DNA of 64,000 nucleotides from Spodoptera frugiperda (taxonomy: Eukaryota > Arthropoda > Insecta > Lepidoptera > Noctuidae). Numbering within the stretch: the first letter of the stretch is position 1; every line of letters starts with the position of its first letter. The DNA lies in NCBI RefSeq assembly GCF_023101765.2, contig NC_064239.1:4278001-4342000 (forward strand), written 5' to 3'. Shown piece by piece: positions 13,201 to 25,100 of this stretch. The notes under the pieces are model-generated. The model was not told where the DNA came from. It did no database searches and was given only the letters and a program-made list of their open reading frames with translations. The position numbers were made by a program, and so were the translations under genes.

Positions 13201-13890
13201 CAACTTTTTTGACTCAGTGGAATTGGTATTGTTTAGTGTTTGTATATTTTCGGATGATAGACCGGGAGTGGACTGCACATTAATATCTAGCTGGCTGTAG
13301 ATATCAGTGTTGGGAAACAATGAAGCATATGTAGGAATCTCATAGTTTTCAATGCCTTGTTCTACCTTTAATTGTGATGTCTGTTTCTTCTCATAGTTTT
13401 GTTTAATTACACAAGTATAGTTGCCTTTGTCACTTACAATCAAGTCTTTGATTCTTAAATTTGTACCTATTGTGCCATTGCTCTTATCAATCTTAGTGGT
13501 TATTTTCATTCTTTGTGTTGAGTTATCATCAATAATTTTACCGTCTTTCAACCAATATACTTTAACATTTTCCAATAGTTTCTGCTGTATGTGATCAGGG
13601 GGAGCTTCTTTTAGCAATGTTACCACACCTTCCCTATTTTTAGTGTACTTTTCCACCTTCGTATAATTCATGATCGCCTCACATTTGAAACGCACATCAC
13701 TCTTCGGAGCCCTGGTGATGACGGGTGGTAAGGTTTTCGAGAAGAAAATGTCAAGTTTTATGTTCCATACTTTCTGCTCCGACGTTGAGTTTGACTTTAG
13801 CAATGAGATAGAATCTGTTCTGTCCGATCTTGCACATTTAATAACACACAAATATAAGCACAAAACAATAAATACACTGCAGTGTTTCAT
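10284..13890 (-). CDS. Ror: Ror-family receptor tyrosine kinase, complete
   Basis: Wnt-binding transmembrane receptor kinase. Exons: 13890-11599, 11245-11103, 11003-10854, 10647-10284, all phase-consistent, giving 982 residues. Order: signal peptide (1-19); Ig-like domain (about 55-176, DKGNYTC motif); Frizzled/CRD (about 233-420, many paired cysteines); kringle (about 432-507); TM helix (511-535); kinase (about 604-861); Ser-rich tail (about 120 residues). Catalytic motifs are intact: GEGAFG loop, VAVK lysine, HRDLAARN, DFG, activation loop IYSSDYYR, MPPE. The whole ectodomain and most of the kinase lie in one 2.3-kb exon. Start: the ATG at 13890 is followed at once by a hydrophobic signal; an upstream in-frame ATG at 13911 is possible. 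The Ig domain fits Ror/CAM-1; the related insect Nrk is the main alternative name. Confidence 0.95.
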
Positions 13891-14426
13891 GACTAACACT
13901 TCCCATAACACCGATGCCTATCTCAAATTGTAAATTATCGCTTGTATCTAAAATAAATTATGTAATTTGTTTGTGTAGCACAAGAAAATATGAACTTATT
14001 TAGCTGAACGTCGTGTTTAAGTTACATATTTACAAGAAAATATTTGTTTCTAAATAAAATCACTCGAAATTACAAGTGACAGCGAAACAACACCAACCAC
14101 TATCAATGACAAACTGGGGTTGCCAATACCAATTTTACCATTACTGTCATTTCATTTTTTTTTTGTATTTAATTTTTTTTATTTACATAGGAACACAGTG
14201 CTCGTAATATACTTAACTAATTATTACATTACGCATTGTTTCTCTCATTTTGTCTAAGCAACACTAAGTAGTGATGCAGGTATAGTTACCTTTACAAGGG
14301 TTTTGCGGAGTTTTGCCCCTGAACTGACATTTGAAAAATATTAAGGTTTTAGATTGCAGTGGATTTGCTGTGCTACTCTATTTATGTAAAATAATATAAA
14401 ACAACCCCTTCTTAAAATATTACTTA
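13891..14426. other. Ror promoter region / GPB5 3' flank
   Basis: A 0.5-kb gap between the Ror start and the end of the GPB5 transcript on the same strand. It should hold the Ror promoter and 5' UTR, but no specific motif can be assigned. It contains long A/T runs near 14155-14185. Confidence 0.4.
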
Positions 14427-14432
14427 TTTATT
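14427..14432 (-). promoter_or_regulatory. Poly(A) signal of GPB5
   Basis: AATAAA on the minus strand, 84 nt past the GPB5 stop codon. Confidence 0.6.
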
Positions 14433-14515
14433 CCAAAATGTAACTTGCAACATTACAATAAATATTAGGTATTTTGGTCCTTTTTATACAGTGTTGATTA
14501 ATAAAATCGTGCATT

Positions 14516-15543
14516 TTAGAAACTATTTTGTTCTAACTCTTCTTCTATTTCCTCTCTGAGAACTAGTCCACCAAGAAGTGAAGAGTCGGGGGGTAGCCAC
14601 TCGCAGCTGGTATCCTCCGATGAACATGCCTGCAAATAAAATTAATTTATTTCCTGACCGGCCATATTATTGACATAGGTCACAATATTGTATTATGTAT
14701 AATGAGAAACTCATAACAATGACCTATGAGTATAGGTAGATATTTAATAACACTAACGTTTTGTATTTAATCAGACTTTCATGATTTTCGCCATTAAATT
14801 GTAAAAATTATATGGACTATATTAATCAATACATGACTATAAATAATTGAATATTCTCGGACCTGACATCTGCAAGAGGTAGCTTCAACGTAGTGGTAAA
14901 TGTCAGTGCCGGGTTGTACTCCGGGGTCGCAGTGACGCAGTTTCACTGAAGCGTGCTTTCGGTCCCCATGCACGCACACAGGGTGATGGGACTGTTTGTA
15001 CGGAAACTGCCAGTCGGAAATCTGAAAATTGTGAACACCTTTGTTATAAGGGAGAAAAATTATTGTTGCATGTAGACTGATTAAAGGTCATAGCCAATCA
15101 TAAGTACAACAAACGAAACTTGATCACACTAGAACTTTCTTCTAAGAAATAGATGCATTTAGGTACAAGCACATTTATTCTTATTCACTAGCACAGCAGA
15201 GGTAGGTAGACCTGGAAATTCAAAAAATTATGGATCAAAGAGTTGATCCGTGTGGGAATCGAACGAGTGACAGATATTACTTACACGTCATATTGCAAAT
15301 CCCAATACCTAAAATTTGTCCAGGAATATTGAAACGAGTATTTCATGAGGTACCTACCTCATAAGAAAGGCAGTATCCTCCACAGCCAGTGATCTTGACA
15401 TCATCCCAACACCGTCTTCCATTGAGGTCTGTCTGCATAGCTTTGTGCGTGTGTCGTTTGACCTTGCAGCGTCCCGTCAGCGAAGCACCCGTGCACATCA
15501 GCGCCAAGCAGCAGAACACCAGCGTCACCGTCGAAACACTCAT
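14516..15543 (-). CDS. Gpb5: Glycoprotein hormone beta-5 subunit (GPB5)
   Basis: Secreted cystine-knot subunit that pairs with GPA2 to form a thyrostimulin-like neurohormone acting through an LGR1-type receptor. Exons: 15543-15358, 15021-14863, 14629-14516, giving 152 residues with the ATG at 15543 (MSVSTV, followed directly by a hydrophobic signal peptide ending near CTGAS). An in-frame ATG at 15582 would add 13 residues. Family signatures: GRRCWDDV, CGGYC (where vertebrate and fly forms have CWGRC), ISDWQFPYK, HHPVCVHGDR, CDPGVQPGT, SCRCQ and TSCEWLPP, with the expected cysteine spacing. The second intron donor is GTCCGA, a weak site, but the join CRCQ-ACSS is strongly supported by the family pattern. 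A SINE fragment lies in the first intron (about 15225-15310). The GPA2 partner gene is not in this window. Confidence 0.93.
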
Positions 15544-17004
15544 ACTCCTCACGAGACCCGACATCATTGACACTGGAATCATTTTATATTTATCACTATC
15601 AACACCTGATGCAAAGAAAAATAGATTCAATGCTTGTACATTTGTTTATAGAGAATAATGACACTGATTCTAAAGCTGATTTAACACGAGCCTTAAGAGA
15701 TGTTCCCAAACCTTGTTCGAAGCTGGATGCTGAACTGTGTGCCGAAAGTCCATCGCAAAATGTTTTTATAAAGGAATGAAGTGGACGTCACGGCATTTCT
15801 TTCAGTTCGCTTCACACAACAATAGAGCACGAACCATTAGCCCCGCGACAGTACCGTTAAGCTGGATAAAAATAAAGAAGAATCGCCTATTAGAATACAT
15901 TACATTTGCATACTTAATTTAGTGCCATTAGCAGTAAGCCGAGACAGTTTCTTCTACGTAAAACCTACCTACCTAGATGTACCTATGCTACAAACTTACG
16001 ACTGGGCAGCAATACGCAATACATGTTCGATATGTTATAGGTACTTAAAGCTACTGTATTTATAGGTAGGTATCCAATCTTCCTATTAAACTTTCTTTTC
16101 TAAAAGGAAATGTAAAAAGTCACACTAATGAAAGTAATTACCAGATAAAAATAAGACTAATAAATAAACAAACAGCTTCCTAAATAACGAGATTTCAAGT
16201 CGACCCAAAAAAGTCATTAAAAGCGATGGCGCAGAACAAATTGGCTGATTTGTGCGAGATTCTGTCCCTACTTGATGACTGCGTTCTGGCCAAATATAAA
16301 GTTCGAACTAATTGCATTGCGTTCCTCATACTTCATGTCCATAATAATATAATTACATTAATCTCAGTAACTCAACGCCTTAAAATCGTAAATGCCTATT
16401 GGTACACTCACAAGTTTCAGGCAACTTTTTAATGTCAACACGCTTCAAACCAACATTTCGGCAAAATTAAATTATTTTGTTTTATTAGATTCAACTTTGT
16501 GCTGCCGTTCATTTTAAACTCGGTCGCAAGTTACCCAAAGTTGCCATTTTCAATGGAGACTTAATTTTATTTGACGTGAATCATATTCGTTGTGAAAGAG
16601 CAAACTCGCCCAAAGCGAAACGACCCGTGCATTCGTTATTTGGTGCAATTTACAGGCATTGTGTTTATCCATATTCGCAAGTGCCCTTACAACGAGCTCT
16701 TTTGCAAAGTGGACTTACCTGTCGCCAGCAGAAAAGTGGTTTACAGACGCATTATTGTGTTTCGCAAGCTACGCATTCTTGAATCAGGTATTAAGATAGC
16801 TATTACTATATAGTTTACGAATATTTGTCATAAGTATTTAATTTCACGCAGATAAATTGCCCTACTTAGATACCTGAAAACTTAGGTAGATACCTAAGTT
16901 TAGTTCTAGTGTGTGTCCAAGGCCGAGATGCACCATATTATACTCTCTTTTAGTACTAATACTCATCAAGGAACCAATTAATTTAACGAAGGTTAACTTA
17001 GATA

Positions 17005-17222
17005 ACGGCACACTTGGTGCAGTGGTTGGGAAACTGACTGCTGCATAACGCGTCGCGGGTTCAATTCCCGCATTGAATAACTCTTTGTGTGATCCACAGA
17101 TTGTTATTCCGGGTCATGGTGTGATGTGTATATCAACATGTATGAATTATATATTATGATTGTATACGTATTACGCACTTACGACACAGAGAGAATCCTA
17201 GTGTGAGACAACGTTTAATAAA
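17005..17222 (+). repeat. tRNA-derived SINE, family 1
   Basis: Pol III-type head with B box GGTTCAATTCC, the shared body TCTTTGTGTGATCCACA, and the tail GAGAATCCTAGTGTG. Further copies: 20488-20675 (+), 28488-28690 (-), 35820-36250 (interrupted) and 47715-47885 (-). It ends in a short A/T-rich tail. Confidence 0.8.
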
Positions 17223-17518
17223 ACTACTTGGAAGTTGGATAGATAAACTACTGTCTAGTGTGATTCTAGTACACTTTTACAGCTTTAACATAGTAAAGCT
17301 AACACAATCCGCCAATCCCTAAAAAGCTCCTGATGCAATGCAGTAAAGGGTCCACCGTACCGTGTTACCGTACGATGGTGATTCATAGTTCTTGATCGAG
17401 ATATTTTTGCCAAACACACCATAATCGGCGAACCATTAGTCTATACAATTTGTCGGTGGATTTAATCTTAATGGCTCTTTTAAACCAACCGGATTTTACC
17501 TTCTAGTTATTACATACA

Positions 17519-17695
17519 CTGGTAACCGGTGAGGAGTTCCCTCAAATATCGTACTACTTCATCATCAGACCCGTAATGATAATCACATCCTATCTAAATG
17601 TAAAGTCATCAATACAAATAATTCAAGCCCAAACAACCCAAGCCCCTGAACTATCTCTCGGCTCCATCATCAGACCTACTCCAGACCTTTAGGTA
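17519..17695. repeat. Dispersed repeat shared with 42698-42875
   Basis: GAGGAGTTCCCT..TTCATCATCAGACCC..GGCTCCATCATCA recurs at 42698-42875 in the same orientation with moderate divergence. The motif set is typical of a common lepidopteran interspersed repeat, possibly Helitron-related; class uncertain. Confidence 0.5.
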
Positions 17696-18320
17696 TAAAA
17701 TGGTAGTGGTTTTAAATACTTAATTAAAAAAATACCAAATGTACCAGGTGCCCCAATTTTTTTTTAATTCCCTTCTGTTTCCCTGGAATTTTATTATGCA
17801 GATCCTAACCTGGTGGAAATGGGACCGATTCGAAGATAATTATGACCATTCCAACAGAAAAAGAATCGAAACTTAAATCGGGATTGTTTGAACCAATCCC
17901 GGTTTAAGTTTCTATTCTAGTGTTAGTGTCCATGTCAGTTTAAAAACTTATAAAAAAAGAATCATCAAAATCCGTAACATAACATACAAAAAAGAACGAC
18001 ATACATACAAAAAAATAAGACGAGAATTAGACTTTGTAGTCGTCCGTCGTCGTTTTCGGGGAAGTCAGTTAAAAAATTAAAAAAAAGAACGAGCCAAAAC
18101 GTATTTCACACGTAGACAGATTTCACATCATTAATCAATAAGTCATGACATTAATCCTCATGTCATCCACAAATAATTATCCTCATGTCAAAATAGGCGG
18201 TAAAAAGTCACAACGTTTTCCTGTATTTTTTTTCTTTATTTTTTCCGTCCAATTAGGTATCTACGTATTAAGTTACATATAGTGAGTGGTGTTTTTCAAT
18301 GTGGTAACGTTTCCGCCTTG

Positions 18321-18592
18321 CAGTGCCGGCGTAAGGGGCACTGATACCCCGGGCGAAAATATTGTGGCGCCCACTTGACTCAAGTGGGCGCCAGTATTGC
18401 ACCAATCGTAAGCGTAAGCACCGTGTGGTAACTATATCGTTAGCGGTTAGAGTCACTCCTCGACCACAAACCCTCAAAAAATCCAGCGTAGAGCACACAA
18501 GAGACTCCAACTTCAGACCTTGGCGCCCCCCAAAATTTGTCGCCCTGGGCCATCGCCCCATCACGCCCCCCCCCCCCCTAACGCCGGCATAG
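18321..18592. mobile_element. hAT-type MITE, copy 1, with 8-bp target duplication
   Basis: Begins CAGTGCCGGCGTAAGGGG and ends CCTAACGCCGGCATAG (last bases mutated from CACTG). The 8-bp CCGCCTTG is duplicated exactly on both sides (18313-18320 and 18593-18600), which with the CAGTG ends indicates the hAT superfamily. Related to 57409-57584. Contains a run of 14-15 C near 18570. Confidence 0.85.
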
Positions 18593-18705
18593 CCGCCTTG
18601 GTACTTGTGGTTATTTGACTGTTTTTCTTTGCTACAGATCACACGTAACGAAAACTTAGTTAAAATGATCATGAGTAAATCAGACACAGTTAACGGACTA
18701 TACAT

Positions 18706-19298
18706 ATTTACCCGACTGCGCCAGAAGGAGGGTTATGTTTTTCGAGTGTATGTATGTATGTATGTATAATTGTTTGGCACGTTCTGCAGCCTAAACGGCT
18801 TGATGGATTTTGACTTCAGAGGTGTCGTTGGATTCGTATTTACTGTGAGAGTGACACTAGATATATAAAAATAATAAAAAAACAAAATGGCGGATTTTTG
18901 GCGCCAAATTCGAATATCTCTCACTCTCTAGCCTAAACGGCTTGATGGATTTTGACTTGAGAGGTGTCGTTGGATTCGTATTTACTGTGAGAGTGACACT
19001 GGATATATCAAAATATAAAAAAAAATAAATAAAAAAGGTAATTTAAAAAACTAAAAAACCCGACTGCGTTTCTTTATAATATTAAAATGAAAAAACCCTA
19101 AAACAAGAAAGTCATCGTAAAATTTAAGCAGTCGGGACCCATTCTAGAAAGCCAGCCGTATGTGCCCTCACAAAGTCTATATTAAGAATGGGTCCCGACT
19201 GCTTACATTTTACGATGACTTTCTTGTTTTAGGGTTTTTTCATTTTAATATTATAAAGAAACGCAGTCGGGTTTTTTAGTTTTTTAAATTACCTTTTT
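18706..19298. mobile_element. Composite element with long palindrome
   Basis: ACCCGACTGCG near 18710 and CGCAGTCGGGT near 19262 are inverted ends. Inside are two direct copies of a 74-bp unit (CCTAAACGGCTTGATGGATT.., 18790-18863 and 18932-19005), then a near-perfect inverted repeat (arms 19033-19146 and 19185-19298, loop about 38 bp). No protein coding. Superfamily not identified. Confidence 0.7.
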
Positions 19299-20058
19299 AT
19301 TTTACTCTCTAAAGTAAACCTATAAACAACCGTAGTAGGTTGAGCTTGTGCGCTCTAGTTTACAACTAAGTAAGTGCTAAGTGACGCCCGCCGCGGTAAA
19401 ATAACTTCAATTCCAAAACAAAATTACATACGACATTACTACCTACCTACCTTACGTTGCGGTAGATTAGCCATCAGAGATACTCAAAGTACTTATCTGA
19501 TGAAGATCATAATCCAAAATGAATAATATAGATAACCATGATGAAAAAAAATATTAAACAAAAGGAAAACCGACCAAAATAAAAAAATGGTATAACTACT
19601 TTTTATATTTGAGAGGCACCTAATTAGGCACTAGTCCTACCTACCTAATGCCTATAACCAAATCGAATTAAAAATAAACAAAACCAGTTAGTAAATTGTA
19701 GGTATCATGACACCTCGACATACAGCAGAAAATAAATCCCTTCGGGGATAAAAGGCGTGACGTTGCAAAGGTACAGCACTGCAACGTATACCGCTTTTGA
19801 ACCGCTCGATAATTTCCAGTTAAAATGCATCACCTTTTCTATGCAAATTGACTAATTTTCTTAGTGTCCTTCCTATGCAAGTATCGAGCACGCTGGATAA
19901 AACGCTTTCGATATTGTGGCGTAGATTCCTACTCTATTGAAGCTACCCTTTTAGCATGTTACACTTCATGATCTTATGTAACAAACGAAAATCCTCTTCG
20001 AGGAATGCCGTCTATTTATGATGGTTGTGACCGAGTGTGGTATAATTGCATCTTCCAG

Positions 20059-20215
20059 TTTTTCCTGAAGGTGGCCCAACAATATCAGGGTTACCACCTC
20101 GATACCGCCTCGAAGATCGAATGCAGTTGAACTGCACATCAGGCCGATCCCGTCCTTCGACCCGGTTATCGTGGTACATCAATGGTGAACCAGCTCCTGC
20201 CAAAGCGGCTAAGCG
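20059..20215 (+). pseudogene. Orphan Beaten-path-like Ig exon fragment
   Basis: After a good acceptor (CATCTTCCAG at 20058) the phase-1 frame reads FPEGGPTISGLPPRY, then LNCTSGRSRP and LSWYINGEPAP. This is the pattern of the second Ig-like domain of Beat cell-adhesion proteins: the first cysteine, then W-Y-x-N-G. The match fades after KAAKRKY and the frame stops at 20256. No donor where one is expected and no flanking Beat exons were found within several kb. It may be a relic or retro-inserted fragment, or one real exon of a gene with very long introns. Family assignment is fairly secure, functional status is not. Confidence 0.5.
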
Positions 20216-21447
20216 GAAATACTGTTTTATATCTAAAATACAATCAACTAATATTTAGGTAGGTACTTGTTGAGATTTATCAATGTGTTCGTTTGTTCTG
20301 CTATGTAGAACACGGTTAGAACATGGTTGCGCAATGCGTTACTTTGTGGATGGATGGAATGGAACAATACATGAATACATAGAACTTGCTAGGGCCTAGC
20401 AGCTGGCCTGGTTCCATCTTCCATCACAGGCATCGAACTATTTGTAAACCATGAACCTAAACTAATATTGATAATAAACTAATATGAATTGACTGCTTGG
20501 TCCTACTGCCGCACAACGTGTAGCGGGTTCGATTCCCGCACGGAACAACTCTTTGTGTGATCCACAAATTGTTGTTCCCGGTCTAGGTGTCATATGTATG
20601 TGAAATTGTATGTTTGTAAACGCACGACACAGGAGAAAATCTTAGTGTGGGGCAATGTTAATTGAAAAAAAAAGAAAAATATAGGTCCATATAAACACAC
20701 AGAAGAACCAAGTAACGATTGTAATTCGTTTTTTATATAATCCTCGTTAATTTAAAAATACAACACGACATACCTACATAGGTAGGTACAGAGGTACCTA
20801 TCTGCTTAATAAAACATAACCAAAGCTATGTTCTAAAGTCGTCCATAATCTAATTTTAAGTTTCTTACGGCAGAAGTTTGTTAAGGAAAATATCAAACAA
20901 GAGTCTAGGTACTGGTTTAATGACTTTACCAAGTAAAGTGATCTGAATTTAAACTAGATACCAACGCCTCGCTTTTTCGCAACAAAATAATGCACTAAGT
21001 AGGTAGATAAGTACCTGAGTTAACTACCTGACTACAGTAACTACCTACACATAAGGCTGTAGTTGTACCCGAAACCTCTGCCGAAACTTAAATTAGTAGG
21101 AAGGTACAGGGCTTGAATTAAGTTATTTTGGAACATTTTCTTTGAGTTGTCGGCATCACAAGGTGCTCAACTTAATCTTTAAAAAGACTCAAATCTAAAA
21201 AGATTGTGATTGTAACATGTTTTATGAAATAAAACCTTAAATTGTAAACCTACAAAAAATAAATGTCAAAACCGGGTCTTATTTATTTTATTTATGACAG
21301 TGCCACTAACAGATAGGTATAAAAATATAATTCTGATATCAATGAACTTATACGTGTCATAAATACAGTGCCGTAGCAATAATTATGTAATAACTGTTTA
21401 CCTAAATTTATGGTAAAGTGAAGTAATATAAGAAAAATTTATAGGTA
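20216..21447. other. Intergenic, SINE-bearing
   Basis: Contains the family 1 SINE at 20488-20675 and AGGTAGGTACCTAC-type simple motifs. No supported gene. Confidence 0.5.
20488..20675 (+). repeat. tRNA-derived SINE, family 1
   Basis: B box GGTTCGATTCCCGCACGG, body TCTTTGTGTGATCCACAAAT, tail ACACAGGAGAAAATCTTAGTG and an A-rich end near 20665. Good match to the copies at 28488-28690 and 47715-47885. Confidence 0.8.
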
Positions 21448-21568
21448 ATGTCGCCTTTGTTTCGTGAGCCAGATGATATGTGCAATGTCAATGTCAACCA
21501 TGTTCGTAAGAAAAATTGCTATGATACGATAGAATTACCTTTACCATTTCCAAATGTGATGATTCAAG
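21448..21568 (+). CDS. Possible small coding exon, unknown
   Basis: ATG followed by 40 open codons (MSPLFREPDD.. ..LPLPFPNVMIQ), ending at a consensus donor AAG|GTATGT in phase 1. LRRC40 exon 2 is entered in phase 1, so this could be an alternative first exon of LRRC40, lying 630 bp upstream of its usual exon 1. No family recognised; without splicing the frame stops near 21612. May be chance. Confidence 0.2.
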
Positions 21569-22195
21569 GTATGTGTAGTCTACCTGTATATTTTCCTATC
21601 TTCTCCCTAACATAATCTTGTAGTGGAGGTAGGTAGATCGATATTTTTAGCTTTACTTGGCTATTCTCTAAGTATCAATAATTAAACAAAATTGTCCTAA
21701 GCGATTATAAAATAATGATTTGTTTAATTTGATTTCTGTCCATATTATTATTACTTTTTTATCTTAATGTGAGGAACTACAATATATTAGATACAATCTG
21801 TGCACGAGCATAATTCAATATGTAGATCTGTGGAAGTATTTTTAATCTATGCTCAGAAATGTCACATTTTATTATAAAGGCATGTTTACATTTATCACAT
21901 AATAAATTTAAAATGTATAAAGATGGGCTTTGATATACTGATTCGTATTATTATTTGATAAAAAAATATGTTATTAAGCATTACTGATAAAAAATGTATA
22001 TATTGAAGCGTATACACTGACAAAATGTGATAAAACTTACCATTTGTGATCTATGCTATTCTGTGGAAAGAAAAATATGTAAACAACACGTTAGTGTGTA
22101 CGCCTGCTTATGTCGACTTCAACAAAAACAATAATGATTTCGCTTCAGTAGTTCAGCAATAAAATAAAGTGCACTCCTGTGATAAAATAAAAATA

Positions 22196-25100
22196 ATGTC
22201 GAACAGGCCACATTCTAAATCACGTATTAAAGTGTGTAATAAATCTGTGTTTCATCTTCAAGATAAAAAGGCAGACGAAAATGAATTATCAATTGGTTTG
22301 ATTAAATCTGCGAAGAGGACAGGACAACTCAGTTTATGCAACAGGGGACTGGGCACAGGTGAGACGTAATTATTTAATAAATTTAAGTACCGAGGCACCT
22401 ATAGCAACAAAACGGGTATTTGGTATAGTTCATTGTTATTTGACTCACATCCTTTAAGCTTATTGTTATTTGTTTTTATATAAAAAAATAAAATTTCATT
22501 CGCTCATTATTCTATTGATATAAAAATATTAAAATTTCACCTTTTATATAGATATTTATGAATGCATACATTATTTATTTAGAAAGTATTTAGAATGTTG
22601 AATATTTAGAAGAATATCTTGCTAATTGTATTTAGCTAGCTAATTTAGGTATTTTAAATTGTTTAGAATATTGTTTGAAGATAAATATTTCATCTTTAAA
22701 TGTTTTTACAGTACCAGATAATGTTTGGAAAATTGATGAGTTAATTTTGGATGAGAGCAAGGAGGTTGACTTCACGAGGCCGGATACCAACAAGTGGTGG
22801 ACAGCTGAACCTTTGAAGACCCTTGACCTTAGCTCCAATGTTATTAAAGTTATATCTGGCAATGTCAAGTATCTGCAACACCTCGTCAACCTCAAGGTGA
22901 GTGAGAAAATGTAAATTGCTATTTCACTTTACAAATAAATAATTACTTACTACTCTATATTATATATGTATGTAGCTAAAGTTGTTGATACCAGTTGCAA
23001 TATTAATCTATTAAATCTATTTAAATGTTGTACACTATATGCACATACTTATTTTTGGCTAGACCAATAAATGTTTCATGTGAGTAATAAAATTCAAGGA
23101 TAATTATCCTGTTTGATGTATGTTATTAATTACCCATAAACTGGTTTTATATTTTTTGCCACTATTTAATGCTTGACTTAGTTATTTGTTGCAAAACAAT
23201 TATGTTTTACTTACTTCATTCATTATGATAAGAAAATTAGATTGATAATTTGTATGGAACTTTGGGAATGGTAGTGGGAAGAGTATTCTCCATGACAGGT
23301 TTAATTTCTGCAAGTAATAAATATAATTTATATTTACTAATTTGTCTCTTATTAGAATTGTTTTTACTTTGATGAATGTATTTATTTGCCTGTCTAGTAA
23401 GTAATGAGTAGAACCAAACAATTTGAATTTTTTTCTTTTCAGCTACATGACAATGCAATATCTAGTCTTCCCCCGGAGTTTGGTGAACTAAAGAATTTGA
23501 TGACCCTGAGTTTGGCGCACAATAAACTGACAGCACTCCCCAAAGAGTTTTATAAGTTAATTGAATTACGCTGGCTGAGTTTATCACATAATGAGATTTC
23601 AAAAATAGAAGCCGATTTTGGAGATTTTGTTATGCTGAACTTTTTGGTAAGGGACTCTTTACCAAGTTTATTTCTTTAATAAAGATATTTGCAGAATAAT
23701 ATTACTCAAAACTATGATGGATGTTTAAAGTATAATGTTTAAGTAATTACACTGTTAAAAATATTATATTTCTTTCCAGGACTTATCGCACAATAAACTG
23801 ACAATACTACCTCCAGGTATGGGCTATTTGGTGAGATTAGTGGAAATTAATCTTTCGCACAATCAGCTAGACGAGCTTCCTCCTGATATTGTTAACCTCA
23901 GAGGTAAGCATTTTTAATATTAGGTAATTGATGGTATTATTATATCAATATATATCATATCTTCATCAAACTTGTAATGGTTGAACCAAACCTTCAAAAT
24001 GTTTGACAAAATATATTTAATTTTATTACAATTTTGACTGTATTAAATAAAGAAACACTCATTATCTATATGAATATTTATTATGGCTCTAATTGACATA
24101 AATAATTTTGCTACAATGCATTAAATCTCTTGTCCAATGCATAACACTTACATTGGCAAGCAAATATCATTCTTATCTCCATAGCAATAATGATACTTTT
24201 TGAAAAACTTACAATGATTATAAAGTAGAAGAATCTTAAAAGTTTTAACCGAATTCGAACCTTAAGTGCTATGTTTTAAAAGTCATTTTATAAAAACACA
24301 ATTGTCTGAAGAATTTTATCAGTGTAATTAAGTTTGATTACCGAGTTGCCGGTAGAGAATGCATTATTATGTGTTGTCTTAGCGCTACGTGACTAATTGT
24401 TGTTTTGATTATATTACATGACTGACTGACCACTTACCCATCACGAAAGACTTCGTTCTTAAGTTCGACTCTAGTGTTTCAGTATTTGGAATAATGCCGC
24501 TTATCTTTACATAAATATAAATATGAATCTCATACAGAGAACCGCGCCTCATGACGTCACTGCGCAGCGCACGTTACTCATAATTAAGAGTCCTGTTGCG
24601 ACTTGAAACTAGTAGAGCTTTTCTCAAATAGTTTTTTTTATGATAGATGCTTAATACTCGTTACAGATCTGAGAAAAATGAATATCAGCAATAACAATCT
24701 GAAGAAGCTACCTCCATTAGGAGAACTAAGGAAGATGGAAGTACTGGATGCGAATCATAACGACATTGAAGAACTACCCGACTTTTATGGCTGCGCAGCC
24801 CTGAAAGAGTTGTACTTGGCTAATAATTATATTAAGGTACCTTTTCATTTATACTTTAAAAACAAGGATGAGTAGTGTAGACAATTTGAAAATGCTTTTA
24901 TAAAATAAATATTAAAATTCTATTGAGGATCCTAAAATTGAGGGACCTTGAACTTGAACATGTAACATAATGTTGATACTCTCAAATCAATGTTCTATCT
25001 TAATATTCCAACGAAGAGCTTAATGACTGTAATAAATAATGTTTTATTTTCACACAGGTGCCTTGACGTTACTAAAGAATTTGTCCATTTATCTTATCTA

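Larger units (their letters stand above)
15583..20058. other. Repeat-rich intergenic region upstream of GPB5
   Basis: Should contain the GPB5 promoter just above 15543. Otherwise holds SINEs (17005-17222), a LINE/Helitron-like fragment (17519-17695), an hAT-type MITE (18321-18592), a composite palindromic element (18706-19298) and a SINE tail near 19735-19770. An exon-shaped stretch (about 16659-16787, AG before and GT after) is open in all three plus frames and matches no family I recognise. Confidence 0.5.
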
